Of a stretch of 36,265 nt of DNA, positions 16,421 to 24,773 are shown piece by piece; the stretch's first letter is position 1, and every line of letters starts with the position of its first letter. The stretch is taken from the NCBI RefSeq assembly GCF_016862795.1, contig NZ_BONQ01000028.1, forward strand, positions 1 to 36,265, in the 5' to 3' direction. Under the pieces are notes generated by a model. The model saw nothing but the letters and a program-made list of their open reading frames with translations, was not told where the DNA came from and did not search any database. Source of the DNA: Dactylosporangium siamense (GTDB lineage Bacteria; Actinomycetota; Actinomycetes; Mycobacteriales; Micromonosporaceae). The translations under genes were made by a program, and so were the position numbers.

Positions 16421-16452
16421 AAACGGCCTCTTACGGCCTCTTGCCGGACGGG

Positions 16453-17757
16453 TCAGCCGCGCAGGGCTGCCATGCCGGCGGCGCTGATCCTGGCGAACCG
16501 CAGCGACTGGCCGGGGTCGCCGTTACCGCCGGGGGCGTTGTCCTGCTCGTAGTTCGAGTTGTGGAAGCCCTTGGCGCCGATGTTGCTGTAGAACCCCTTG
16601 TAGTCGATGTCGCTGCGGGGGTCGCCGAACGGGATCCACGAGTAGCCGTCGCCGACACCGGGGGCCTGGCCGGTGGCGTCGCCGTCCTTGGCGTGGAACA
16701 GCGCGTACCGCTTGGTCTGCTTGGCGACCTGGGCGGTCGGGTCGAAGATGTCCTGGACGCGCTGGCCGTCCCAGTCGTAGCGCCAGCGGTGCTGGTGCTG
16801 CGCCACGTGGGCCCAGTAGACGTCCATCTCGATGACGACGAGCTCGGGGTTGGTGACATCGAGGTAGTGCTGCATGAGCCGCTTGCCCGACTCGCCGCGG
16901 ACCTGGGTCGGCGCGATCGGCGCGCCGGTGATCCGGTCCTGGGTGACGGTGACGAGTGGCCCGTCCTGGAGGAAGTTGTACGCCGGCGAGTGGTTGTGGG
17001 TGTACATCTGGATGCCCCACTGGCCCACGCTGATCTCGTTGAGCGCCGACCACTTCTCGCCCGCGAGGGTCCACGGCTCGATGTTGCGGTTGTTCGCGCT
17101 CGTCGGGTCGCTGCCGGTGCCCATGAACGGCATGCCGAGGATCGACGCGAACTCCAGCTCGGTCTGCAGCCGGTTGTAGTCCTGGGTGGTCATCGCGCCG
17201 CCGGCGCTGCCCGGGCCGTTCCAGGTGTTCGGGACGAACCCGTGGTTGCCGATCGCCTCCAGGCCGTAGGCGTCGAGGAAACCGCGCAGGGTGCGGGCGT
17301 ACGCCAGGTAGGCCGCCCGCGCCTCCGGGGTGGTGACACCGCCCGGGGCCGGGTTCGGCGCGGCGCCGCCCGGGTTCGCGGCGTTCTGGCCGTAGCCGGC
17401 GAACTCGATCTGCTTGAACCCGGCGTTGGCGAGGAACGCGAACAGCTCCACCCAGCCGCCGGGCAGCGGCACCAGCGGCCCGAGGTCGGTCGGGTCCTTG
17501 GGGAAGTTGGGACCGCCCAGGTAACCCATCGTCGGTGCCACACCCAGCGCGGCGCTCGCCGCGATGCCGATCCGGGTCGGCACGTCACGCTGGCTGTACG
17601 TGATGGTGCCGAGCTTGCCGCCGGGGATGAGCCGGCCGTTGGCCGCGCTCGCCGACGTGGGCGAGAAGACGGAGGCCGGGCCGAGCGGGGTGAACGCGGC
17701 GGCCGCCGTGAGACCGGCACCGGCCAATAACCGACGGCGGTTGATCTTTCCGGACAT
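16453..17757 (-). CDS. Tat-exported sugar phosphate isomerase/epimerase-like protein
   Basis: This 434-residue protein has the AP-endonuclease-2/xylose-isomerase TIM-barrel fold. The N-terminus is a Tat signal: INRRRLLAGAG with the twin arginines at residues 7-9, a hydrophobic segment and a likely cut after SASA (residues 36-39). Candidate metal ligands in family order are Glu118 (IEFAGYG), His256 (YTHNHSP), Asp312 (EMDVYWAH), His355 (LFHAKDGD) and Glu404 (YEQDN). Folding and metal loading before export explain Tat use. GGAG lies eight bases before ATG 17757. The gene follows the ThuA/dehydrogenase gene on the same strand after 94 bases and ends at the terminator 16384-16420. Family members of this fold include isomerases and enzymes that cleave 3-keto-glycosides; an isomerase acting on phosphorylated sugars is unlikely outside the membrane. 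I infer action on an oxidised or free sugar. Confidence 0.85.
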   Translation of the reverse strand: MSGKINRRRLLAGAGLTAAAAFTPLGPASVFSPTSASAANGRLIPGGKLGTITYSQRDVPTRIGIAASAALGVAPTMGYLGGPNFPKDPTDLGPLVPLPGGWVELFAFLANAGFKQIEFAGYGQNAANPGGAAPNPAPGGVTTPEARAAYLAYARTLRGFLDAYGLEAIGNHGFVPNTWNGPGSAGGAMTTQDYNRLQTELEFASILGMPFMGTGSDPTSANNRNIEPWTLAGEKWSALNEISVGQWGIQMYTHNHSPAYNFLQDGPLVTVTQDRITGAPIAPTQVRGESGKRLMQHYLDVTNPELVVIEMDVYWAHVAQHQHRWRYDWDGQRVQDIFDPTAQVAKQTKRYALFHAKDGDATGQAPGVGDGYSWIPFGDPRSDIDYKGFYSNIGAKGFHNSNYEQDNAPGGNGDPGQSLRFARISAAGMAALRG

Positions 17758-17851
17758 GTGTTGCTCCTTCTGCTGGTAGTGCGTGTTGTTCAGACCGGGG
17801 CGGGGTGCGGGGCACTGCGGGGTGTCGCACCCCGCCACGGCTGGGGTGGTG

Positions 17852-20800
17852 CTAGGGCGCGCTCACGCCCTGACCGCCGAACTCCACCCAGTTGAGGTTG
17901 AAGAAGTTGTTCGTCGGCCCACCCGCGACGGGACGGAACACCAGGTAGATCCGGTGTGCCCCGCCGGGGTCAGTGATCGGGAAGGTCTGGCTGGCGTACG
18001 TGGTCGCGTTCGCGGTGGGCGCGATCGTGACCGTGGTCAGGACCGGCCCGTCGACCGCGTCCAGGCGGACCTCGACGGATCCGGTGCCGGCCGCACCGCT
18101 GCCACCCGACGTGCGGAACGTCAGCGAGTTGATGTTCTCGAGGTCGACCGTGCCGTTGAGGGCGATCCAGTCACCGTTGCCGAGGCTGCCGCGTTGCAGC
18201 CCGCCGCCGGTGTCGGCGGTCGCCGCCGTGTTCGTGCCGGACTGGTCGACAGCGAACTCGAGCTCTTGCTTCTTCTGCCGGACGGTCGTCTGCGTGACCG
18301 TCGTCAGTGCCGGGATGCCGCCAGCGCCGCCCTTGTCCGTGTAGGAGGCACTGATCACGCCGAACACGTTGCCGCCGTGCGAGACGTCCTCCTCGGATGT
18401 GGGCAGCGTCCCGGAGCAGCCGTTGACGGTCGTCTCCGCGTGGCCGTGGCTGTCGTGCCCGAGCACGAACGTCACCTCGACCCGGGAGCAGTCGATCGCA
18501 CCGTCCTGCGGGTCGGTGACCGTGACGTTGAACGGGATCGAGTCGCCGAACGCGAACAGTCCGCCCTCGATCGGCACGTTGACCTTGACCGTCGGTGAGG
18601 TGTTGCCGACGGTGATCGTCGTGTTGGCCGAGGCCGTCTTGCCGCTGGAGTCCGTGACGGTCAGCCGGGCCGTGTACACCCCGTTGGTGGTGTACGTGAA
18701 CGTCGGGTCCGGGTCGACGGAGTCGGTCGTGCCGTTGCCGTCGAAGTCCCAGGCGAACTTGATGGAGTCACCCGGGTCCGGGTCCTTCGAGCCTTCGCTG
18801 GAGAACGCGACGGTCAGGGGCCCGACGCCGTCGGTCGGGGTGGCCGACAGCTTCGCGACCGGTGCCCGGGTGCCCTTGACGTAGCTGAACTTCACCAGCG
18901 CGGCGTCGGGGTTGATGTTGAAGAAGCCGTCACCGTAGGTCAGCAGGTAGAAGTTGCCGTCCTTGCCCCACATCATGTCCATGGGGTTGTCGCACAGGAA
19001 CGGCCGGGCGGGCGTGGTCGGTCCCGCGCCGCAGCTGAGCAGATCGTTGATCTTGAAGACCTGCCCGGCCGAGTCCAGGCGGATCTCCCGCAGGTAGTCG
19101 CGGGTGAACTCGCCGAAGAAGATGGACTGGTCGTAGTAGGCCGGGAACTTCGTCGGGTTGGGGTTGTTCGCGTCGTAGTCGTACTTGGCCGCGCCGTGCG
19201 GCCCGACGCCGCCGGTGCCGAGCTCCGGGAAGAGCTGCGGGCACTTGCCGGCCGGAGACTGCATGTAGTAGGCCGCGCAGGGCGTGCCGAGCGGGTTGGC
19301 CGCGTTGTTGTCCTGGAACGAGTACCACATGTCCGGCTGCGCGATCGGCGGCGCATACGTCAGGCCGGTGTTCCACCGCGACGTGTTGGCCGGGCCGCGA
19401 TCCGGGTTGTTGCACTCGAACGCCTTCGCCGGGTTGTGCAGCGGCGTCGAGGTGTTGAAGTTCCACTCGTAGTACGGCAGCGTCGGCGAGTAGCACAGCG
19501 GCCAGCCGTAGTTGGCCGGCTTCCGCACGATCTCCATCCGGCCGGTGCCCGCGGGACCACGGTTCACCTGCGGCGTCGACGAGTCGGGCGAGTAGTCGGT
19601 GACGTAGGCGACGCCGGCCTTGTCCACGGTGATGCGGAACGGGTTGCGGAAGCCCATGGCGTAGATCTCGGGCCGGGTCTTGCCGCCGCCCTCCTCGTTG
19701 CCGGTGAACAGGTTGCCGGCCGGGACGGTGTAGGAGCCGTCACCCTGGACCTTGATGCGCAGGACCTTGCCCCGCAGGTCGTTGGTGTTCATGGCCGAGC
19801 GGCGGGCGTCGACGAACTGGGCGTTGTACTGCCCGGTCGTGGTGAGCATGTCGTTGAACGGCGCGAAGCCACCGGAGTTGCCGCCACCCGACGGGGTGTC
19901 GTCGCCGGTCACCATCCACAGGTTGTTGTCCTTGTCGAAGGTGATGTCGCCGGCCACGTGGCAGCAGGCTCCGCGGTCGACCGGCACCTTCATGATCTTC
20001 TGCTCGGACGCGACGTCGAGGGTCGGGGTGGGACCGTCGACGAACTTGAACCGCGACAGCTGGAAGTAGCCCTTCCACGGATCCCACACGCTGGGGTCGG
20101 CGCCGGTCGTCGGTGCGTTCGCGGTCGGCGTCGTCTGTGGGTACGGCGCTTCCATGGTCAGCGGCGAGTAGTACAGGTAGACCCAGCGGTTGTTGGCGAA
20201 GTCGTTGTCGATCGCCGGGCCGTACATGCCGTCCTCGCTGGCCATGTACACCGGGATCTGGGCCAGCAGGTGGGTGGTGTTGTTCGCCGGGTCGTGCAGG
20301 CGGACGCCGCCACGGCGGTCGGTCTGCACCACGCGGCCGTCGGGCAGCACGTCGAAGCCGATCGGCTCGCTGACGTTCGGCGGCGCGGCGATGTAGTCCA
20401 TCTGGTAGTTGGCCAGCACGGTCGCGCCGCAGTCACCGTCGGTCTGGCCGGCCGCCCACTGGATCGCGCCGCCGAGGTGGGCCCGCAGGTCCGCCGTGGC
20501 GAAGCTCGCCGGCGTGTCGCCGAGCCCGGTGTAGAACGAGCGGCCGCCCTGGTAGTCCTTGCACCAGGTGATCGGGTGGTCGGACCCCATCGTGCCGCCG
20601 CTGTACGTGGTCTCGTCGACGGTCGCCAGCACGTGCGAGACGCCCCGCACGTTGGACGTGAAGTTGTACCACTGATCGGTGCGTTCCCAGCGCTCGGGCA
20701 GATTCCCCGACGCCGGGTGTACGCGGTCCGCGACCTTGATCGTGGCCTTGGTGACGTTGGACGAACCCGCCGCCCTGGTGCCGAGGACCTCGGTGAGGAA

Positions 20801-21226
20801 CGGCCAGTCCGGCTCGGTCTCGATCGCCGAGTGGATGCCGACGAAGCCGCCGCCGTCACGGTAGTACGACTCGAACGCCGCCTGCTGGGTCGCGTCGAGC
20901 ACGTCGCCGGACGTGTTGAGGAAGACGACCACCCGGAACTGCTTGAGGTGGGGTTCGTCGAACTTCCGGGCGTCGTCGGTCTCCTCGACGGTGAACCGGA
21001 GCTGCTTGCCGAGCTCCTTGAGCGCGTTGACGCCGGCCGAGGTCGACGCGTGTTTCGCGCCGGCCGCCTTGGTGAACGCCAGGACCTTGTACTGGATGCC
21101 ATTACTGGTCGGCTGCGGCGCGGCGACTGCCGGGGCAGACGCCGACGCCGTCCCGACCAGGACACTTGCAACGAGCGCGAGCAGGCTGGCGTAGCTGGTG
21201 ACACGACGGCCTTGAGCTCTGGGCAT
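17852..21226 (-). CDS. Secreted ThuA / PQQ-type sugar dehydrogenase / PKD / CBM protein
   Basis: This 1124-residue multidomain exported protein has a signal peptide (residues 1-36, ending AVAA). A ThuA-like (class I glutamine amidotransferase-like) domain covers about 45-265 (YKVLAFTK, GGGFVGIHSA, DHPITWCKDYQGGRSFYTGLGD). A six-bladed soluble glucose/sorbosone dehydrogenase-like propeller covers about 275-780. Within it, His423 in CCHVAGDITF and the following VTGDD match the position of the catalytic histidine of PQQ-dependent soluble glucose dehydrogenase. A PKD domain (about 790-880, FAWDFDGNGT) and a C-terminal CBM6/35-like domain (about 985-1124) follow. GGAGGAGG precedes ATG 21226. Many cysteines suggest disulfides. 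It probably binds a polysaccharide or glycoside and oxidises sugar outside the cell; PQQ synthesis genes are not in the window. It is first in the unit with the isomerase gene. Confidence 0.92.
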   Translation of the reverse strand: MPRAQGRRVTSYASLLALVASVLVGTASASAPAVAAPQPTSNGIQYKVLAFTKAAGAKHASTSAGVNALKELGKQLRFTVEETDDARKFDEPHLKQFRVVVFLNTSGDVLDATQQAAFESYYRDGGGFVGIHSAIETEPDWPFLTEVLGTRAAGSSNVTKATIKVADRVHPASGNLPERWERTDQWYNFTSNVRGVSHVLATVDETTYSGGTMGSDHPITWCKDYQGGRSFYTGLGDTPASFATADLRAHLGGAIQWAAGQTDGDCGATVLANYQMDYIAAPPNVSEPIGFDVLPDGRVVQTDRRGGVRLHDPANNTTHLLAQIPVYMASEDGMYGPAIDNDFANNRWVYLYYSPLTMEAPYPQTTPTANAPTTGADPSVWDPWKGYFQLSRFKFVDGPTPTLDVASEQKIMKVPVDRGACCHVAGDITFDKDNNLWMVTGDDTPSGGGNSGGFAPFNDMLTTTGQYNAQFVDARRSAMNTNDLRGKVLRIKVQGDGSYTVPAGNLFTGNEEGGGKTRPEIYAMGFRNPFRITVDKAGVAYVTDYSPDSSTPQVNRGPAGTGRMEIVRKPANYGWPLCYSPTLPYYEWNFNTSTPLHNPAKAFECNNPDRGPANTSRWNTGLTYAPPIAQPDMWYSFQDNNAANPLGTPCAAYYMQSPAGKCPQLFPELGTGGVGPHGAAKYDYDANNPNPTKFPAYYDQSIFFGEFTRDYLREIRLDSAGQVFKINDLLSCGAGPTTPARPFLCDNPMDMMWGKDGNFYLLTYGDGFFNINPDAALVKFSYVKGTRAPVAKLSATPTDGVGPLTVAFSSEGSKDPDPGDSIKFAWDFDGNGTTDSVDPDPTFTYTTNGVYTARLTVTDSSGKTASANTTITVGNTSPTVKVNVPIEGGLFAFGDSIPFNVTVTDPQDGAIDCSRVEVTFVLGHDSHGHAETTVNGCSGTLPTSEEDVSHGGNVFGVISASYTDKGGAGGIPALTTVTQTTVRQKKQELEFAVDQSGTNTAATADTGGGLQRGSLGNGDWIALNGTVDLENINSLTFRTSGGSGAAGTGSVEVRLDAVDGPVLTTVTIAPTANATTYASQTFPITDPGGAHRIYLVFRPVAGGPTNNFFNLNWVEFGGQGVSAP

Positions 21227-21501
21227 GGGACCTCCTCCGCAGGGGTGCAAGACGAACGGACCGTCGAGGGCCGCGGCGCTGCGCCGCGAGCGGACGACGT
21301 CCGGTCGTGTTACGGGGTGTGGTGACGGGGGTGTGTGTGGTGCTCCGGCACGCCCGGAGGGAGGCGCGCGGTGGTGGTTCGAACCGCGAAGACATCACCG
21401 AGCTGCGCGTCAGTGCTCGCCGGGATCCCGCTCAGCGGGGCGAGCGACTGGCTCGGTAAAGCTGTTGTCGCCACCGTACAACTCGAGTCCATCAAAAGAA
21501 A

Positions 21502-21531
21502 GGTTCGATCCTGCGAAAGTTTGGTTCGATC
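21502..21531. repeat. Two GGTTCGATC direct repeats, 21-bp period
   Basis: Exact 9-bp copies at 21502-21510 and 21523-21531, two helical turns apart and each preceded by an A/T-rich triplet, just before the first ACTTTT dyad. They look like binding sites for a dimeric regulator on one DNA face. Confidence 0.5.
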
Positions 21532-21538
21532 AGTCCCA

Positions 21539-21562
21539 ACTTTTAGTTTCACTTACAAAAGT
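21539..21562. promoter_or_regulatory. ACTTTT-N12-AAAAGT dyad, copy 1
   Basis: An inverted repeat with 6-bp arms and a 12-base spacer, 313 bases upstream of the dehydrogenase start. The second copy at 21783-21806 has the same arms and spacer length but a different spacer sequence, which is what a regulator-binding site would show. Confidence 0.5.
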
Positions 21563-21782
21563 TTTCCAACCCGTCGACACGACTCCGCACACCTCTCCTC
21601 GGTCCCGAGAATGCTCCCGATTGAAGGAGCGGACGACGGGCGATTCGCGTTACAGCCCGCCCCGAACAGATCAAATCCGGTGTGCGACATGGCTAAATGC
21701 CAGCTAGCAATAGCCGATCAGTCCAGCCGCATAGCGGCGACTGCCGGCGCATTGACGGCCTCGCGCGAGGGGCTGTCAGCAC

Positions 21783-21806
21783 ACTTTTGCTGACTTCGAT
21801 AAAAGT
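21783..21806. promoter_or_regulatory. ACTTTT-N12-AAAAGT dyad, copy 2
   Basis: The second 24-bp copy, 244 bases from the first and about 490 bases upstream of the divergent ThuA start. Same arms and same spacing. Two copies in one divergent region could coordinate both transcription units, possibly by looping. Confidence 0.5.
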
Positions 21807-22110
21807 TGAGTCACATGACATCGAAGCTCTGGACATGCCAAGCGGAAGGCTTCTACTGTGTCGACCACGGGGCAGCACCGTTTCGATCATGTGAACGAGT
21901 CAAGGGGTGAAGTGCTTGCCTTTGAGCGCTGACACCCACCGCACAGCACACGGCAGTGTGCTCGAGCCGTGCGCACGGCCCGCCGCGGCGGACCTGAGCA
22001 GCGTGACCGCCGAGCAGCGCTGACCCCACGGCCGTCCATTGAGGACGCTCCAACGGGACCACCGCTGCCATCGACGCATGCGCAAGAGCCGACGCCGCAC
22101 GCGGCGACAG

Positions 22111-22231
22111 GGAGCTCTCCGGCAACGCTGTCCAGAGGGTTCGGCTGTGGGTGCGCTCCACAGCCGGAGGCGGCGAGGCGGGAGGGTCGGCCGGTGCGGT
22201 CGGGGGGACGGGATCCTTCCGGCCGCACCGG
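22111..22231 (+). repeat. Structured direct repeat, copy A (upstream of ThuA gene)
   Basis: About 121 bases that recur in direct orientation at 24431-24552, roughly 85-90% identical by eye with one single-base gap. A central stretch of over 30 bases is identical. Each copy contains a perfect hairpin (CGGCTGTGG, 7-base loop, CCACAGCCG; 22142-22166 here) and a longer imperfect palindrome with arms CCGGTGCGG / CCGCACCGG. It lies 65 bases before the ThuA start, so it would be in the leader of that mRNA if the promoter is upstream. Confidence 0.8.
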
Positions 22232-22296
22232 ACACCGTCCGAACCCGTTGCCGTACTTCAGTTCCCGTTCCTGCTCCAGAACCGGAAGGAAGCAGC

Positions 22297-24405
22297 ATGC
22301 CCAGCCAACCGCCGACCACCAGCGCCCTGACGACGCACCCACACCGAGCCTCCCGCCGGCGCCTGTTACGCCGCCTGGCCATTGCCGTGCCGGTGGCGTC
22401 CCTGTCCGTCGGGTCACTCGCCATCGCCGTCCCGGCATGGGCCGCGCCGACAAGCACGCCGGCCACCCTCACCCCCGCACCTCCCACCGGGACCAACAAC
22501 TATTACCGGGGCCCGGTCACGCTGAACCTGTCCGCGACCGACGCGGCCAACGGCGTCCAACGCCTGGAGTACCGGCTCGGCAACACGGCACCGTTCCAGA
22601 CCGCGACGTCCGCGGCCAGCCCGTACCCCTCGACGTTGACCGGCTCGGCACAGATCACCCAGCAGGGCACCACCACGGTCGGCTACCGCGCCGTCGGCGG
22701 CGACGGTTCGGCCGAGGCCGTCCGCACGATCACGGTCCGGATCGACACCGTCGCCCCGGTGGTCAGCTGGCCCGGCATCGTCGACGGGCACGTCGGCCAC
22801 ACCGCGACGCTGATCCCGACCCGGACCGATCCCGCACCCGGCTCCGGCGGCGTCTTCATCCACCGCATGTGGATCGACCAGACCGAAACGACCCCGCTGC
22901 CCGTCGCCACCTCCACCCTCGCCACCGGGGCGCACACGATCAGCGTGGTGGCCAGCGACGCCGCCGGCAACGCGGCGCGGTTCGACCAGACGTTCGTGGT
23001 GACCACGTCGTTCGCCGATCTCGACACCCTCATCGGCCGCTTCGTCACCAGTGGCGCGATCAGCGCGGACCTCGCGGCTGACCTGCGCGCCAAGCTGACG
23101 GAGGCGGCGAGCCTCGCGGACGCGGGCAACACCAACCAGGCGAAGCGGGCCCTCAACCAGTTCGTCGCTGCCGTGCAGGGCGGCCCGACCTCCGGCGCGG
23201 TCCGGGACACACTCGTCGGCGACGCCCGCTATCTGCAGGATCAGCTCGCCGGGAAGCTCCCCGGCGATCCGCCGACCGGCATGATCGTCACACCGGCCGC
23301 CGGGCCCAACCCGATCGCACCGGCAATCCCGCTCGCGGCCTCCACGAACTTCCCCGGCGCCACCTACCGGGTGCTGTACTTCTCGGCCACCAAGGGCTTC
23401 CGGCACGACCACATCGCCGACACCGCCCTGCTCGTCGAGCAGTGGGGTCAGCAGCACGGCTTCGACGTCGACATCTGGGACCCGAGGCTGGCCCCGGCGT
23501 CGCTGTCGAGCACGCCGTTCACCTCCGCCGCCGACCTGGCGAAGTACAAGACGATCATCTTCGGCTCCCCGGTGGACGGGACCAACCCCAACAGTGCACC
23601 GGCGTCCGACGCGCTCAACGCCGACGAGCTGGCCGCGTTCAAGGGCTACGTCCAGGCCGGCGGCGGATTCGTCGGGCTGCACGGCGCCTCCGACGCGATC
23701 CACAACGTGCCGTGGTACCGCGACCTGGTCGGGGCCTGGTTCACCAACCACCCGGGCGGCCAGAACGGCGAGGGCACCTGCGGCAGCTGCATCAACGTGC
23801 GGGTCAACACCGAGGACTCCACGAACCCGGCCACCGCGCACCTGCCGAAGACCTGGCTCACCATCGACGAGCTGTACAACTTCGACCACAACCCGCGCGC
23901 CGAGGTGCACACGCTGCTGAGCCTCGACGAGTCGTCCTACAGCCGGAGCCTCAACAGCGGCAACGCCGCGAACAACCCGATGGCACTCATGGGTGGCGAC
24001 CACCCGATCGCGTGGTGCCAGAACTACGACGGTGGCCGCCAGTTCTCGCTCATCCTCGGCCACGACCGCGCGCAGTACTACCGCGAGTCATTCACCAGGA
24101 TCCTGCTGGCCGGCATCGGCTGGACCGCCGGCCAGACCGAGGCGAACTGCTCGACCTTCCGGCAGACCCGCACGCTGATCACCACCAGCACCGCGGCCGG
24201 CACGCTGGACCCGGAGTCCGCCGCGGCGGCCACCGCGCTCCTCGACGAGGCCCAGGCCGCCTACCTGCGGCAGGACCACAACGCCGCGACCACGTCGCTC
24301 AACAAGATCATCGCGCTGACCGGCTCGCCCGCCGCCGGCGCGGCTCGCGGCGAGCTCGACCGTCAGGCCCGCGAGTTGCGGGACTGGATGCAGTCCTTGA
24401 AGTAG
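22297..24405 (+). CDS. Secreted ThuA-domain protein with flanking helical domains
   Basis: This 702-residue exported protein has a signal peptide with many arginines (SRRRLLRRLA, residues 19-28), a hydrophobic core and a likely cut at AWA/AP near 49. Residues about 60-150 resemble an OmpL47-type beta domain and about 150-235 an Ig-like domain. A first FIMAH-like helical hairpin covers 239-318, ThuA covers 357-616 (YRVLYFSATKGFRHD, GGGFVGLHGASDA, GDHPIAWCQNYDGGRQF), and a second FIMAH-like domain covers 624-702. ThuA of Sinorhizobium acts in trehalose use through 3-keto-trehalose; the ThuA domain here resembles that in the divergent 1124-residue protein. GGAAGGA lies six bases before ATG 22297. 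The FIMAH-like domains probably bind surface or polymer. Bracketed by two copies of a 121-bp repeat. Substrate unknown. Confidence 0.9.
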   Translation: MPSQPPTTSALTTHPHRASRRRLLRRLAIAVPVASLSVGSLAIAVPAWAAPTSTPATLTPAPPTGTNNYYRGPVTLNLSATDAANGVQRLEYRLGNTAPFQTATSAASPYPSTLTGSAQITQQGTTTVGYRAVGGDGSAEAVRTITVRIDTVAPVVSWPGIVDGHVGHTATLIPTRTDPAPGSGGVFIHRMWIDQTETTPLPVATSTLATGAHTISVVASDAAGNAARFDQTFVVTTSFADLDTLIGRFVTSGAISADLAADLRAKLTEAASLADAGNTNQAKRALNQFVAAVQGGPTSGAVRDTLVGDARYLQDQLAGKLPGDPPTGMIVTPAAGPNPIAPAIPLAASTNFPGATYRVLYFSATKGFRHDHIADTALLVEQWGQQHGFDVDIWDPRLAPASLSSTPFTSAADLAKYKTIIFGSPVDGTNPNSAPASDALNADELAAFKGYVQAGGGFVGLHGASDAIHNVPWYRDLVGAWFTNHPGGQNGEGTCGSCINVRVNTEDSTNPATAHLPKTWLTIDELYNFDHNPRAEVHTLLSLDESSYSRSLNSGNAANNPMALMGGDHPIAWCQNYDGGRQFSLILGHDRAQYYRESFTRILLAGIGWTAGQTEANCSTFRQTRTLITTSTAAGTLDPESAAAATALLDEAQAAYLRQDHNAATTSLNKIIALTGSPAAGAARGELDRQARELRDWMQSLK

Positions 24406-24430
24406 CCCCGCGCCGGACACGGCGGGAGGG

Positions 24431-24552
24431 AGAGCTCTCCGGCGACGCTGTCCGAAGGGTCCGGCTGTGGGTGCGCTCCACAGCCGGAGGCGGCGTAGCA
24501 GGAGTGGTTGGCCGGTGCGGCTGGAGGGACGGGATCCCTCCGGCCGCACCGG
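24431..24552 (+). repeat. Structured direct repeat, copy B (downstream of ThuA gene)
   Basis: The partner of 22111-22231 in the same orientation, 26 bases after the ThuA stop. The inner palindrome is better preserved here: CCGGTGCGGC / GCCGCACCGG arms enclosing GGAGGGA / TCCCTCC. In this position it could work as a transcription terminator or an mRNA-stabilising hairpin. Confidence 0.8.
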
Positions 24553-24580
24553 TCGCTGTGTGTCGGCGGGCTGCCAGACG

Positions 24581-24748
24581 CTGCCTCGCGCGCCGTCGCC
24601 GGAAACCGCCTCGCGCGCCGCCGCCATTTGCCGTCTAGCGCGCCGCCGCCAGTTGCCGCCTCGCACGCAGCCGCCATTTGCCGCCCTCGCGTGCCGCTGC
24701 CAGATGCCGTCTCGCGGCCGCCAGATGCCGTCTCGCGCCTGTCGGGTG
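24581..24748. repeat. 25-bp tandem repeat, about seven degenerate copies
   Basis: Units of 25-26 bp of the form CGYCTCGCGCGCCGCCGCCA plus KWTGC begin at 24581, 24607, 24632, 24657, 24682, 24708 (shortened to 21) and 24729 (partial). They differ by a few substitutions each. There are no spacers, so this is a minisatellite and not a CRISPR array. It lies just ahead of the FMN reductase gene. Confidence 0.8.
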
Positions 24749-24773
24749 AAACCGACGGAGCCGGGAGGTGACC

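Larger units (their letters stand above)
21227..22296. other. Long divergent regulatory region between two ThuA genes
   Basis: About 1070 bases without a supported gene; open frames here lack start signals and homology. From about 21470 to 21900 the DNA is clearly richer in A+T than the rest of the window, as expected of promoters. It contains two ACTTTT-N12-AAAAGT dyads (21539-21562 and 21783-21806), a pair of GGTTCGATC repeats 21 bases apart (21502-21510 and 21523-21531) and, near the + strand gene, the first copy of a structured repeat (22111-22231). A GGAAGGA ribosome binding site (22284-22290) serves the gene at 22297. Confidence 0.7.
24406..24773. other. Repeat-rich gap after the ThuA gene
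   Basis: These 368 bases hold no supported gene. They contain the second copy of the structured repeat (24431-24552) and then seven degenerate tandem copies of a 25-bp unit (24581-24748), ending 15 bases before the GGGAGG ribosome binding site of the reductase gene. Confidence 0.7.

Noticed and set aside
19196-21325. A 709-codon + strand open frame opposite the ThuA/dehydrogenase gene
   Set aside because: Composition is Arg/Val/Gly-rich antisense noise; the - strand frame has a signal peptide, five domains and a strong ribosome binding site.
21853-22161. Small - strand frame in the divergent ThuA region
   Set aside because: No ribosome binding site, no recognisable motif, and it overlaps the structured repeat and the AT-rich control region.
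24581-24748. CRISPR array
   Set aside because: The units abut directly without unique spacers and no cas genes are present; it is a tandem minisatellite.
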